In this document: one piece after another, positions 34,673-42,819 of the stretch
Layout of the letters: the number at the start of each line of letters is the position of its first letter
Position numbering within the stretch: position 1 is the stretch's first letter
Assembly: GCF_022900255.1 (NCBI RefSeq)
Contig: NZ_JALIRM010000012.1
Coordinates: 62,001-126,000 of the forward strand
Direction: 5' to 3'
From: Lederbergia wuyishanensis
Lineage (GTDB): Bacteria > Bacillota > Bacilli > Bacillales > Bacillaceae_C
DNA: 64,000 bases
Program-made: the position numbers and the translations under genes
The notes under the pieces: model-generated
Told to the model about the DNA's origin: nothing
Seen by the model: only the letters and a program-made list of their open reading frames with translations
Database searches by the model: none

Positions 34673-35648
34673 TAGCTAAAACCTTTTTTAATGTTTCTAT
34701 ATTTTTATTCATAATAGTAAAATAATCCTCATTATTTTTTATATCATTTTCTGTTAAATATTCCAAATTATGCAATGTAACTGGAGTTGTTTCCGTTTCT
34801 TTTTTGACGACATCAGCTACTTTGGTTACTGGGTTTTGATCGTAAATAATGTATGAAATATTATGTTTTTTAGCTGTTTCGATAATAGTTTGGAGTTGTT
34901 TTTGAGATGGTTCATTTTCAGGACTCAATCCGGAAATGCTTATTTGCTTAAGTCCATATCGATGTTCCCAGTATCCATAAGATGAGTGTGAAACTAATAT
35001 CTCTTTATGATCAGCAGAATCAACAGTTTTTTTGAATTCTTTATCTAGCTTTTCTAGTTCTTGTTTTACATCTATGAAATTTTTTTCAAAATCATCTTCT
35101 GCAGAAGGCATTACTTCAGTAAGTGCATCTTTAATATTTTCCGCCATTTTTATAGCATGGACTGGATCTAACCAAATATGTGGATCCTTGCCATGATGAT
35201 GGTGATCTTGCTCCTCTTCTTTATTATCATTGTGATCCGCTTCGTCATGATCATCATTTCCACTTAATAATTCGATTCCGTTTGAAGCCTCAACCATCGT
35301 GACTTTTTCGTTCGCTAAGGAACTTTTTGTTTTGTCTATAAAAGGTTCAAGACCAGCGCCATTAAAAATGAAAAGGTCTGCATCTGCAATATCCATCATC
35401 GTTCTCATAGTTGGTTCAAATGTATGGGCATCTGCTCCAGCAGGGTACACACTTTTTACTTCAACGTGTTTTCCGCCAATTCTCTTGGTGAAATCTTCAA
35501 TTGGATAAATAGTTGTAAATACTGTTAAGATTGTATCATCATTTTTGTTCGTGGCTTGATCTTTTTTATTGGGTGAGTTTGTATTACATCCACTTAAAAA
35601 TGCAGCAGTAAGTAAAAATATTGTTAACAAGATAGATTGTATTTTCAT
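34668..35648 (-). CDS. znuA: Zinc ABC transporter substrate-binding lipoprotein, ZnuA/AdcA-like
   Basis: 326 residues. A lipoprotein signal (IFLLTAAFLSGC lipobox), cluster A-1 metal-binding fold with TIYPIEDFTKRIGG, the metal His in AHTFEPT, a His/Asp/Glu-rich loop (HDEADHNDNKEEEQDHHHHGKDPH, about 133-157), then HSSYGYWEHRYGL and YDQNP. The His-rich loop marks zinc rather than manganese specificity. No permease or ATPase gene adjoins it, so it must share them with another locus. A Zur box inside its promoter supports zinc control. Confidence 0.9.
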   Translation of the reverse strand: MKIQSILLTIFLLTAAFLSGCNTNSPNKKDQATNKNDDTILTVFTTIYPIEDFTKRIGGKHVEVKSVYPAGADAHTFEPTMRTMMDIADADLFIFNGAGLEPFIDKTKSSLANEKVTMVEASNGIELLSGNDDHDEADHNDNKEEEQDHHHHGKDPHIWLDPVHAIKMAENIKDALTEVMPSAEDDFEKNFIDVKQELEKLDKEFKKTVDSADHKEILVSHSSYGYWEHRYGLKQISISGLSPENEPSQKQLQTIIETAKKHNISYIIYDQNPVTKVADVVKKETETTPVTLHNLEYLTENDIKNNEDYFTIMNKNIETLKKVLAK

Positions 35649-35822
35649 AAAATTAATCCTTTCTATATTAAAGGGGTATTATTGATTGTACCAACCTTTT
35701 TCGTCGAATTCGCAAGATTTGCGCTTGAATTATTTTTGAAGAAAAAAAGAATAAAAGCATAAATATTTTACTATGAATATGTTTTTTGACATTCGAAAAT
35801 ATGAGTTTTATTTACTTTGAAT

Positions 35823-35851
35823 ATATTAAACGGAATCATTACGATTTGCAA
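35823..35851 (-). promoter_or_regulatory. znuA promoter with an embedded Zur box
   Basis: On the minus strand TTGCAA (35851-35846), 17 nt, TAATAT (35828-35823). The spacer holds TCGTAATGATTCCGT (35830-35844), which matches the Zur consensus TCGTAATnATTACGA at 12 of 14 positions. Zinc-loaded Zur would block RNA polymerase here. The leader to the start codon is about 170 nt. Confidence 0.75.
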
Positions 35852-35967
35852 GACATACTAAAGTATGTATGTAAATATATGAGCCCAGTAATCAAGATGC
35901 ATTTAGGATTTATTACAGACAGTGGCGTTTTGTAAGGTTAAATTTTTTTAATCTTTTTTTTGTTAAA

Positions 35968-35982
35968 TCGTAACCATTACGA
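35968..35982. promoter_or_regulatory. Second Zur box
   Basis: TCGTAACCATTACGA, flanked as AAATCG...CGATTT, differs from the perfect Zur palindrome by only one base. It lies 124 bp from the first box. A perfect TATAAT follows at 35992-35997 on the plus strand, so it may control a transcript running away from znuA. Confidence 0.75.
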
Positions 35983-36003
35983 TTTGTATCGTATAATAAA
36001 AAT

Positions 36004-36229
36004 GCTTAATTGGCAAGTGTTTTCTTTATTTTATGTATTTACAAGAATGCTAATATGTAAATTAGTATCGAAAGGAAATATTTATAGGTAAGGGAAACTG
36101 AAAAATTGTCGACAAAACTATGAAGGAATGGGAGCTGTAATTTTTACAAATATACGTGATATATGTGTTTGCATACAACATACCTTTAATCCAATGAAAA
36201 GATGTGCCATCAAGCTGCACATCTTTTTT
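36004..36229 (+). ncRNA. Candidate Zur-linked non-coding transcript
   Basis: Between TATAAT (35992-35997) next to the second Zur box and a strong terminator (36197-36229) lies about 225 nt with no plausible protein: the best frames after any ribosome site close within a few codons. The missing good -35 element lowers confidence. Confidence 0.3.
36197..36229 (+). terminator. Intrinsic terminator in the znuA-mgtE interval
   Basis: AAAAGATGTGC pairs perfectly with GCACATCTTTT around a 9-nt loop, plus further Ts. No protein gene precedes it on this strand. Confidence 0.8.
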
Positions 36230-36295
36230 CTTCATACACATTACTAAAGGTGCACAGCATTCACATCATCTACTATTTAGTTAAATAATGTCTTA

Positions 36296-36385
36296 TTAAT
36301 AAAAGATAAGATCTAGTGTTAAGTCTAGAAAGAAAATGGTATGGACTGCTAAAAAAATGAGTGCATGTTTTGTGTTTTTATTCAT
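36296..36385 (-). CDS. Putative hydrophobic microprotein (29 aa)
   Basis: ATG at 36385 with GGGAGGTG 6 nt upstream, a strong site. The product begins MNKNTKHA and then is one hydrophobic segment, LIFLAVHTIFFLDLTLDLIFY. Possibly a small membrane peptide; too short for family assignment, and no terminator is evident. Confidence 0.4.
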   Translation of the reverse strand: MNKNTKHALIFLAVHTIFFLDLTLDLIFY

Positions 36386-36643
36386 TTTTTCACCTCCCGA
36401 AAAATTTTAGGGTTGATGCGGTATGACTGATTTTAAAAGTATATAACTTATCGATTTGATGTATCGATATACATATCACTTTTTTGACTTTTTATTATAC
36501 TGTTACTCCGAAAACGGTGTGTGTTTATTACCCTAAAAATTATAAAAATAAACATACCTTTCCGAAGAATACAGCGAAAAATTCATCTTATTTTTAAAAG
36601 CAGTAATGCTATTTTTCTCCAGTTATTTATTTGGAACTGATAC

Positions 36644-36673
36644 TTGATAACAATGGATAATAAAGATTATATT
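36644..36673 (+). promoter_or_regulatory. Putative sigma-A promoter for the M-box leader
   Basis: TTGATA at 36644-36649, 18 nt, TATATT at 36668-36673, placing the transcript start just before the riboswitch aptamer. Confidence 0.5.
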
Positions 36674-36693
36674 ATAAAGGGAAAAAAATTATG

Positions 36694-36856
36694 ATTCCTC
36701 GTTAGGTGAGGCTCCTGTATAAACATAAGCCACTGCCCAAAAATATCGAGAGATGCCAATGGGTAGAACAGGTCTTGTCGACTTAAGGCATGATTTAATG
36801 TGGCTGAGCAATTGCTCTACGTTGTACAGTGCTAAAACTCAACAGGGGGGGGTTTT
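36694..36856 (+). ncRNA. Mg2+-sensing M-box (ykoK leader) riboswitch
   Basis: The conserved M-box blocks appear in order: CTCGTTAGGTGAGGCTCCTGTAT, ACATAAGCCACTGCCCAAAAAT, AGAGATGCCAATGGGTAGAACAGG, GACTTAAGGC, AATGTGGCTG, and TACAGTGCTAAAACTC. A terminator hairpin follows at 36863. High Mg2+ should fold the aptamer and allow termination, switching off mgtE downstream. Confidence 0.93.
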
Positions 36857-36862
36857 TACGTG

Positions 36863-36898
36863 AATCCTTCCTATTGATTTGTAGGAGGATTTTTATTT
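36863..36898 (+). terminator. M-box expression-platform terminator
   Basis: AATCCTTCCTA pairs with TAGGAGGATT around a short loop, then TTTATTTT, the regulated terminator of the Mg2+ riboswitch. Confidence 0.8.
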
Positions 36899-36917
36899 TG
36901 CATTAATGGAGGCGATA

Positions 36918-37043
36918 ATGATGGATGAGGACCCGGATAATTGTATGTTCATAATTGTATATCGGCAACTGAGGGTAATTGAATTTCATGTTAATCTTCG
37001 CCATTCATTGTCACCAAATATAGAATGGAAGTTACCCTCATAA
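36918..37043 (+). CDS. Putative acidic leader ORF upstream of mgtE (41 aa)
   Basis: ATG ATG at 36918/36921 with GGAGGCG 5 nt upstream, closing at TAA 37041-37043, 27 nt before mgtE. It begins MMDEDPDNCMFIIVY. The acidic/proline start resembles sequences known to destabilise translating ribosomes at low Mg2+ (as in the enterobacterial MgtL leader). A perfect 9-bp inverted repeat (TGAGGGTAA 36970-36978, TTACCCTCA 37032-37040) lies inside it and ends at its stop codon. Whether it is translated is inference; low-complexity chance ORF remains possible. Confidence 0.4.
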   Translation: MMDEDPDNCMFIIVYRQLRVIEFHVNLRHSLSPNIEWKLPS

Positions 37044-37070
37044 GATTTCATGCATTTGGGGGTTGTAACA

Positions 37071-38399
37071 ATGACGCAAGAATTAAAAATGGCATTAATT
37101 AATGTCGCAGTGTTTGAAGAGTTTATCGAAAGGTATCAACCATATGATTTGGCTGAAATGGTCATTGAACTGGAGTATAATGAACAAATAGACTTTTTCA
37201 CAATAACTCCATCTTCACTAGGTGCTGAAATAATTGAATATCTGGAGCCCGAACTGCAGTATAGAATAATAGATCATTTAGCTGAAGATCATGCAGTAGA
37301 ACTAATCAATCATATGTCGAGTGATAAAGTGGTTGATTTGCTGTTGGCCATTCATCCACATCAGACAAAGAGATTAATTGATTATATACCGACAGATTAT
37401 CGCGAAAAAATTAAAACATTAATGACATACGAAGCAGAAACTGCCGGAAGTCTTGCGACGGTTGACTACATTGGTGCGAGGAAAACTTGGTCGATCGATT
37501 ATACGTTACGGCATATTCGAAAAGTAGGTCACGATGCTGAGCTTGTTTCATATATTTATGTTATCGATACTCATGGAAAATTAGCCGGAGTTGTGTCACT
37601 AAAAGAAATTATTTTAGAAAAACCAGAGACAAAATTAGAGGAAATCGTAACTGAAGAAGTTATTTCCGTTACTATTGACATGCATCAGGAAGAAGTTGCT
37701 GAGATTTTAGCAAAGTATGATTTTGTTGCTATTCCAGTAGTTACAAATGATTCCCGAATGATAGGTATTATCACGGTTGATGATTTGATTGACGTTATTC
37801 ACGAAGAAGCGACAGAAGATATTCAGAAATTGGGAGGAAGCCAACCATTAGAAGAACCTTATTTTAAGAACTCTGTTTGGAGCGTTTTTAAAAAGCGGAT
37901 TGGATGGTTACTCATTTTATTCGTAGCTGAAGCTTATACCGGAAATGTGTTAAGGCATTATGAAGAAACACTTAATGAAGTGATTGCTTTATCCTTTTTT
38001 ATTCCATTATTAATTGGGACTGGCGGAAACTCTGGTACACAAACGGTTACTACCTTAGTTCGTGCGATGGGTGTAGGTGAGGTAGAATTTAAAGACATTT
38101 TCAAAGTATTGCGTAAAGAGCTCTCGACTGGTATTCTTCTTGGAGCAGTAATGGGGTTAGTCGCATTTATCCGTGCACAAATTTTGGGTGTAGGCTTTGA
38201 TATTGGATCTGTAGTAGCTATTACTGCGATTTGTATAATTATTTGGGCCTCGATTGTCGCTGCTGTTATGCCTTTAATTTTACATAAATTAAGGGTAGAT
38301 CCTGCAGTAGTTTCAGGACCGCTTATTTCGACTCTAGTAGATGGAACAGGATTAATTATTTATTTTACAATGGCAAAACTTTTACTTCATTTAGTTTAA
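37071..38399 (+). CDS. mgtE: Magnesium transporter MgtE
   Basis: 442 residues: an N-terminal superhelical MgtE_N domain, two CBS domains (about 135-250; TAGSLATVDYIGARKTWS and ISVTIDMHQEEVAEILAKYDFVAIPVV), a connecting helix, then five membrane helices with the PFIIG-like pore motif IPLLIGTGGNSGTQTVTTLVRAMGVGEV. Mg2+ is taken up when cytoplasmic Mg2+ is low. ATG at 37071 is chosen for the GGGGGT site; an in-frame ATG at 37050 lacks one. Controlled by the M-box upstream. Confidence 0.94.
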   Translation: MTQELKMALINVAVFEEFIERYQPYDLAEMVIELEYNEQIDFFTITPSSLGAEIIEYLEPELQYRIIDHLAEDHAVELINHMSSDKVVDLLLAIHPHQTKRLIDYIPTDYREKIKTLMTYEAETAGSLATVDYIGARKTWSIDYTLRHIRKVGHDAELVSYIYVIDTHGKLAGVVSLKEIILEKPETKLEEIVTEEVISVTIDMHQEEVAEILAKYDFVAIPVVTNDSRMIGIITVDDLIDVIHEEATEDIQKLGGSQPLEEPYFKNSVWSVFKKRIGWLLILFVAEAYTGNVLRHYEETLNEVIALSFFIPLLIGTGGNSGTQTVTTLVRAMGVGEVEFKDIFKVLRKELSTGILLGAVMGLVAFIRAQILGVGFDIGSVVAITAICIIIWASIVAAVMPLILHKLRVDPAVVSGPLISTLVDGTGLIIYFTMAKLLLHLV

Positions 38400-38501
38400 A
38401 GGTTTTTGGACATAAATTTGCAAAAATTCCTCCTCCCATGTATATTTTATTACGTTGAATAATATTGGTAGGAATACTAGGAATTACATAGGGGGATGGA
38501 A

Positions 38502-39362
38502 ATGCTTAATAATAAAAGACTTTTATTTTCACTTGTAGTAATTATAGCAATATTTTTTGTTTCAGCTTGTGGTGCTGGAGACAAAAACTCAGCTGGCACA
38601 AAAAAATCCGACGTAGATAAAAATTCTTGGAATGCAATTAAAGAAAAAGGAAAAATCATTGCTGGTACTTCCGGGACACTTTATCCTACATCTTTTCATG
38701 AGCAGGGAACTGATGAACTTACTGGTTATGAGGTTGAGATATTAAAAGAACTTGCTAAAAGATTGGATGTAGAAATAGAGTTTAAGGAAATGGGCTTTGA
38801 TGGGCTTTTAACTTCCTTAAACAGCGGAGTAATTGATATTGCAGCAAATGATATAGAAATTACGGATGAAAGGAAAGAGAAGGTATCTTTCTCAGATCCA
38901 TATAAATTTTCATATGGTACAGCAATTGTCCGTAAAGACGACCTATCTGGAATTAAAACATTAGATGATTTAAAAGGAAAAAAATCTGCAGGTGCAGCTA
39001 CTTCCATCTATATGCAAATCGCTCGTGAGCACGGTGCTGAAGAAGTCGTTTATGAGAATGCTACAAATGAAGTATATCTTCGTGATGTTGCAGTTGGTCG
39101 AACAGATGTTATTTTAAATGACTATTATTTACAAACATTAGCTCTTGCAGCATTTCCAGATTTAAATATTACGATTCACCCTGATATTAAATATCATCCG
39201 AATGATCAGGCGATTGTAGTTAAAAAGGATAATAATGATCTCTTAAATAAAGTAAACGATGTATTGAAGGAAATGAAAGAAGACGGAACAATTAGCGAAT
39301 TATCAAAGAAATTCTTCAATGGAGCGGATGTTTCCGTAAAACAAGATTTTGATTTTCAGTAA
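38502..39362 (+). CDS. yckB: Polar amino-acid ABC transporter substrate-binding lipoprotein, YckB-like
   Basis: 286 residues. Lipoprotein signal with lipobox FVSAC (Cys23). SBP_bac_3 fold: IIAGTSGTLYPTSFHEQGTDELTGYEVEILKELAKRLDVEIEF, then DIAANDIEITDERKEKVSFSDPY. Binds a polar amino acid, probably cystine or a relative, outside the cell. GGGGG lies 8 nt before the ATG. 15 bp before the permease gene. Confidence 0.87.
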   Translation: MLNNKRLLFSLVVIIAIFFVSACGAGDKNSAGTKKSDVDKNSWNAIKEKGKIIAGTSGTLYPTSFHEQGTDELTGYEVEILKELAKRLDVEIEFKEMGFDGLLTSLNSGVIDIAANDIEITDERKEKVSFSDPYKFSYGTAIVRKDDLSGIKTLDDLKGKKSAGAATSIYMQIAREHGAEEVVYENATNEVYLRDVAVGRTDVILNDYYLQTLALAAFPDLNITIHPDIKYHPNDQAIVVKKDNNDLLNKVNDVLKEMKEDGTISELSKKFFNGADVSVKQDFDFQ

Positions 39363-39377
39363 GTTGGAGGTTGAAAA

Positions 39378-40055
39378 ATGAGCAATATCCAATGGCAATA
39401 TATTTTCGACCTTCCACTTGCCATTAAATCCTTTCCATATGTACTACAAGGAATATGGTACACTATCCTAATTTCATTCGTAGGAATGGCTGTTGGATTA
39501 CTGATAGGATTCTTTTTAGCACTTGGGCGAATGTCTAAGCATTTGATATTAAACGTGCCATCTCGAATTTATATTTCTTTCATGAGAGGAACACCGATGC
39601 TCGTATTTTTGTTTTTATTGTATTTCGGGCTCCCTATGGTAGGAATTGAGTTCAGCGCAATTACATGTGCCTTGATCGGATTTAGTTTACATTCTGCAGC
39701 CTATATGGCTGAAATTAATCGTTCGGCATTAACATCAGTTAATAAAGGGCAATGGGAAGCTTCTAAAGCTCTCGGCTTTACTTATTGGCAAACAATGAAA
39801 TTGATCATTTTGCCACAAGCTACTAGAATTGCTCTGCCACCTTTATCAAACGTATTATTAGACTTGATAAAAGCATCATCACTAGCTGCCATGATCACGG
39901 TTCCCGACCTTTTTAATCGTGCCAAAATTGTCGGGGGCAGGGAATTCGATTATATGACAATGTACATTCTTGTAGCATTGATTTATTGGGGCATCTGTTC
40001 GATTGTTGAGCTTGGACAGTCATATCTTGAAAAACGATATCAATATAGTGAATGA
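39378..40055 (+). CDS. yckA: Amino-acid ABC transporter permease, YckA-like
   Basis: 225 residues with five membrane helices. HisM-type permease: YISFMRGTPMLVFLFLLYFGLP, the EAA loop EINRSALTSVNKGQWEASKALGFTYWQTMKLIILPQA and KASSLAAMITVPDLFNRAKI. Sequence and length closely fit B. subtilis YckA. No ATPase gene follows; a terminator overlaps the stop codon. The importer must borrow an ATPase from elsewhere in the genome, as the yckA-yckB pair in B. subtilis does. Confidence 0.88.
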   Translation: MSNIQWQYIFDLPLAIKSFPYVLQGIWYTILISFVGMAVGLLIGFFLALGRMSKHLILNVPSRIYISFMRGTPMLVFLFLLYFGLPMVGIEFSAITCALIGFSLHSAAYMAEINRSALTSVNKGQWEASKALGFTYWQTMKLIILPQATRIALPPLSNVLLDLIKASSLAAMITVPDLFNRAKIVGGREFDYMTMYILVALIYWGICSIVELGQSYLEKRYQYSE

Positions 40056-40084
40056 AGAGAAGCCGGGTTGCTTCTCTTTTTTTA
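40055..40084 (+). terminator. Intrinsic terminator after yckA
   Basis: AAGAGAAGC pairs with GCTTCTCTT around a 6-nt loop with seven Ts, beginning at the yckA stop codon. Confidence 0.85.
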
Positions 40085-40112
40085 GTGCCTAGAAATAATA
40101 ATAATCGAGCAA

Positions 40113-40377
40113 GAATCGTAGCAGAAGTAGGAAGCTTTTGCACAGTTGAGCAACGAATGAGACGAATTCGTTGCAGAAGTGCGAAGCATTGCACAGTTGA
40201 GCAACGAATGAGGCGTATTCATAGCAGAAGTGCAAATCATTAGCACAGTTGAGCAACGAATGAGACGAATTTGTAGCAGAAGTGCGAAGCATTGCACATT
40301 TGAGCAACGAATGAGACGGATTCGTAGCAGAAGTGCGAAGCCACTGCACAGTTGAGCAACGAATGAGATGAAATCGT
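40113..40377. repeat. Tandem array, five 51-bp units
   Basis: Units start at 40140, 40191, 40243, 40294 and 40346, after a partial unit from 40113. The consensus has GCACAGTTGAGCAACGAATG, AGACGAATTCGT and AGCAGAAGTGCGAAGC. The period of 51-52 bp keeps frames mostly open on both strands, so several spurious repetitive ORFs appear; none has a ribosome site. GTTGC and GCAAC pieces allow hairpins. Confidence 0.88.
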
Positions 40378-40680
40378 TAGGAAGTTCCAAAATTTCCACA
40401 AATGTGTTCCGGATAACGTTAAGGTGCTTTTTAAACTAATAATGTAGGCGGGAGATTGAAGCTAGTAGGATGATTTGGCTCAGCTAAGGCGTGAGATCTA
40501 GTAAAAAAATAGCCAGTTAGCAAATATACTTTTGAGTTAGAAAAAATTATAAATGTTAAACATGTAAACTTCTCACCGTCCAAATTTCTCTCTCATCGTA
40601 ACGTCTTTGTCATTTTTATCTTAGAATTGCTTTTTCCAAAAAAGGTATAATGAAGATAACGATTAAAAGGAGGCGGAGAG

Positions 40681-41070
40681 TTGGATAAATTTGGAGGCAT
40701 TTCAGAAGAACGAATTCGTAAGGCTTATGAAGAAGGAGAGTTTGATAATCTCCCTGGATTAGGTAAACCGCTGCCAAAGGATCCATTGGCTGGTATTCCG
40801 GATGAGTTAAAAATGGCTTATAGATTGATGAAAAACGCCGGGTATTCTCCTGATGAAATGGACGTAAAAAGAGAACTAATGACGATTGAAGACTTAATTC
40901 GTAAGACAGAAGATGAAATGGAAGCTGAAAAATTGAAACGGCAGTTAAATGAAAAAATTCTACAATATAACAGTTTGCTTGCAAAAAAAAGGATTAAAAC
41001 AAACTCTTCCGTTTTTAAACAGTATGAGAGCAAAATTGAAAAAAAGTTTTTCTACCCGAAAAGTGATTGA
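40681..41070 (+). CDS. DUF1992 (DnaJ-homologue-like) protein
   Basis: 129 residues. The conserved DUF1992 domain covers the first half: ISEERIRKAYEEGEFDNLPGLGKPLPKDPLAGIPDELKMAYRLMKNAGYSPDE, followed by a coiled-coil region (KRELMTIEDLIRKTEDEMEAEKLKRQLNEKI). TTG start at 40681 with AAAAGGAGG upstream. Cytoplasmic; function unknown in bacteria. Confidence 0.85.
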   Translation: MDKFGGISEERIRKAYEEGEFDNLPGLGKPLPKDPLAGIPDELKMAYRLMKNAGYSPDEMDVKRELMTIEDLIRKTEDEMEAEKLKRQLNEKILQYNSLLAKKRIKTNSSVFKQYESKIEKKFFYPKSD

Positions 41071-41130
41071 AATTTGCTTCTTTCTGTCGATATATAGAAT
41101 AAGACATTTATAAAGTTTAGGGTGAAGCAT

Positions 41131-41931
41131 ATGGATAGAACATCACTTATTGGATTAATTCTGGGAGTAGTAGCGGTTGGTGTAGGGATGGTATTAAAAG
41201 GTGTAAGCCTTATATCACTTATTAACCCTGCAGCGATATTAATTATCATAGTTGGTACAACGGCAAGTGTAGTTACCGCATTTCCAACTACAGAAATAAA
41301 AAAAGTTCCAAAACTTTTCGGAATTATATTTAAAGATAAAAAGACTTATGAAGCGAAAGATGTCATTCTCGAATTTTCCGATCTTGCACAATTAGCTAGA
41401 AAAGAAGGTTTGCTCGCTTTAGAATCTTCAATAGATGAAATTGAAGATACATTTATGAAGAACGGATTAAGCTTGGCGGTAGATGGCCACAGTGCGGATT
41501 ATATTCGTGATGTATTAAACGAGGAAATTGACGCAATGGAAGAGCGGCATTCAGTCGGTGCTTCTATTTTCTCACAAGCTGGTACATACGCACCAACGCT
41601 TGGTGTTCTTGGAGCGGTTATTGGGTTAATCGCTGCTCTTGGAAACATGGATAATACTGATGAGCTTGGTAAGGCTATTTCAGCGGCGTTTGTAGCGACA
41701 ATGCTAGGGATTTTTACAGGATATGTTTGGTGGCATCCATTTGCCAATAAATTAAAACGTAAATCTAAAGAAGAAGTAAGAATTAAAGAAATGATGGTTG
41801 AAGGTATTTTATCCATATTGGAAGGAGAAGCGCCACGTGTAATAGAGCAAAAATTGGCTTCTTACCTGCCTGCCTCAGAGCGAAGAGAAATATTTGAGGA
41901 AAGTGGTGAAGGTAATAATGTCCAGGCGTAG
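41131..41931 (+). CDS. motA: Flagellar motor stator protein MotA
   Basis: 266 residues, four membrane helices with a large cytoplasmic loop (about 55-145). MDRTSLIGLILGVVAVGVGMVLKG is the family N-terminus; AGTYAPTLGVLGAVIGLIAALGNM and GIFTGYVWWHPFANKLKRKS are the pore helices and C-terminal tail. It forms the ion channel with MotB. Charged loop residues that contact FliG are present (REGLLALE...EAMEERH). ATG at 41131 after GGGTGAAG. The motB start lies 14 nt inside its end. Confidence 0.93.
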   Translation: MDRTSLIGLILGVVAVGVGMVLKGVSLISLINPAAILIIIVGTTASVVTAFPTTEIKKVPKLFGIIFKDKKTYEAKDVILEFSDLAQLARKEGLLALESSIDEIEDTFMKNGLSLAVDGHSADYIRDVLNEEIDAMEERHSVGASIFSQAGTYAPTLGVLGAVIGLIAALGNMDNTDELGKAISAAFVATMLGIFTGYVWWHPFANKLKRKSKEEVRIKEMMVEGILSILEGEAPRVIEQKLASYLPASERREIFEESGEGNNVQA

Positions 41932-42715
41932 AAGAGAAAAAAAAGAAGAGCCGCATACAGACGAAACATGGCTTCTTCCATATGCCGATTTACTGACCTT
42001 GCTCTTGGCGTTATTCATCGTTCTCTTTGCAGCTAGTTCTGTAGATGCTCAGAAATTCCAAAAGTTATCTCAGGTTTTTAACGGTATTTTCCTTGGTGGG
42101 ACAGGTCCAATCGACTTTCAACAGCCTATAGAAAATGATGATCACAGCAAAGATAATCCAGAACCTATAGAAGAAGAAAAACAAGAGGAAAAAGAAGATA
42201 AGACTCCTAAAGAAGATGAAGTTATTCTCGATTTAGAAGAACAGAAAGAGCTTGAAGCAATTCAGTCTAAAATCAATGCGTATATTCAAAAAAATGACTT
42301 TCATAATAAATTCGATACGTCTTTGACTACAGAAGGACTTTTACTAACGATACGTGATAATGTTCTTTTCCAATCTGGAAAAGCAGAAGTTCGGGAAGAA
42401 GATAAAAAAACGGCAAAAGAATTAGCAGTTTTACTAGAAATGGAGCCGCCTAGAAATATCATTATTAGTGGACATACAGATAATGTTCCTATAAAAAATG
42501 CCCAATTTCAATCAAACTGGGAACTTAGTGTGATGAGGGCCGTTAATTTTATGAAAATTTTACTTGAAGATAGAAATCTGGATCCTAAGTGGTTTAGCGC
42601 AAAGGGATATGGTGAATTTCAACCGATAGGAAACAATGCGACCGAGGCTGGGAGAGCAAAAAATCGACGAGTTGAAGTTTTAATACTGCCCCGAATTAAA
42701 AATGGGGAGGAATAA
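41918..42715 (+). CDS. motB: Flagellar motor stator protein MotB
   Basis: 265 residues. A basic start (MSRRRREKKEEP), one membrane helix with the essential Asp (WLLPYADLLTLLLALFIVLFAA), an acidic linker (about 75-110), then an OmpA-like peptidoglycan-binding domain (NIIISGHTDNVPIKNAQFQSNWELSVMRA and NRRVEVLIL). The PYADxLTLLLALF pattern favours a proton-driven stator over the Na+ MotS type. Start at 41918 from the GAAGGT site. Translationally coupled to motA. Confidence 0.93.
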   Translation: MSRRRREKKEEPHTDETWLLPYADLLTLLLALFIVLFAASSVDAQKFQKLSQVFNGIFLGGTGPIDFQQPIENDDHSKDNPEPIEEEKQEEKEDKTPKEDEVILDLEEQKELEAIQSKINAYIQKNDFHNKFDTSLTTEGLLLTIRDNVLFQSGKAEVREEDKKTAKELAVLLEMEPPRNIIISGHTDNVPIKNAQFQSNWELSVMRAVNFMKILLEDRNLDPKWFSAKGYGEFQPIGNNATEAGRAKNRRVEVLILPRIKNGEE

Positions 42716-42760
42716 GAAAATCGGGGACTTAATCGAAATGATTATTCCCCGATTTTCTTC
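42715..42760 (+). terminator. Intrinsic terminator after motB
   Basis: AAGAAAATCGGGGA pairs with TCCCCGATTTTCTT around a 16-nt loop; the stem can also serve the convergent flavodoxin gene. Confidence 0.82.
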
Positions 42761-42819
42761 TATATAATATTTCTTGGGAAATACCTAAGAAATGTTGAAA
42801 CATGTCGAATTTATATGTT

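Noticed and set aside
40052-40399. Repetitive ORFs of 63-105 codons on both strands
   Set aside because: They arise because the 51-bp repeat period keeps frames open; none has a ribosome binding site or a non-repetitive domain.
41131-42715. Sodium-driven MotP/MotS stator
   Set aside because: Sequence pattern and length fit MotA/MotB (PYADLLTLLLALF) better than the MotS type.
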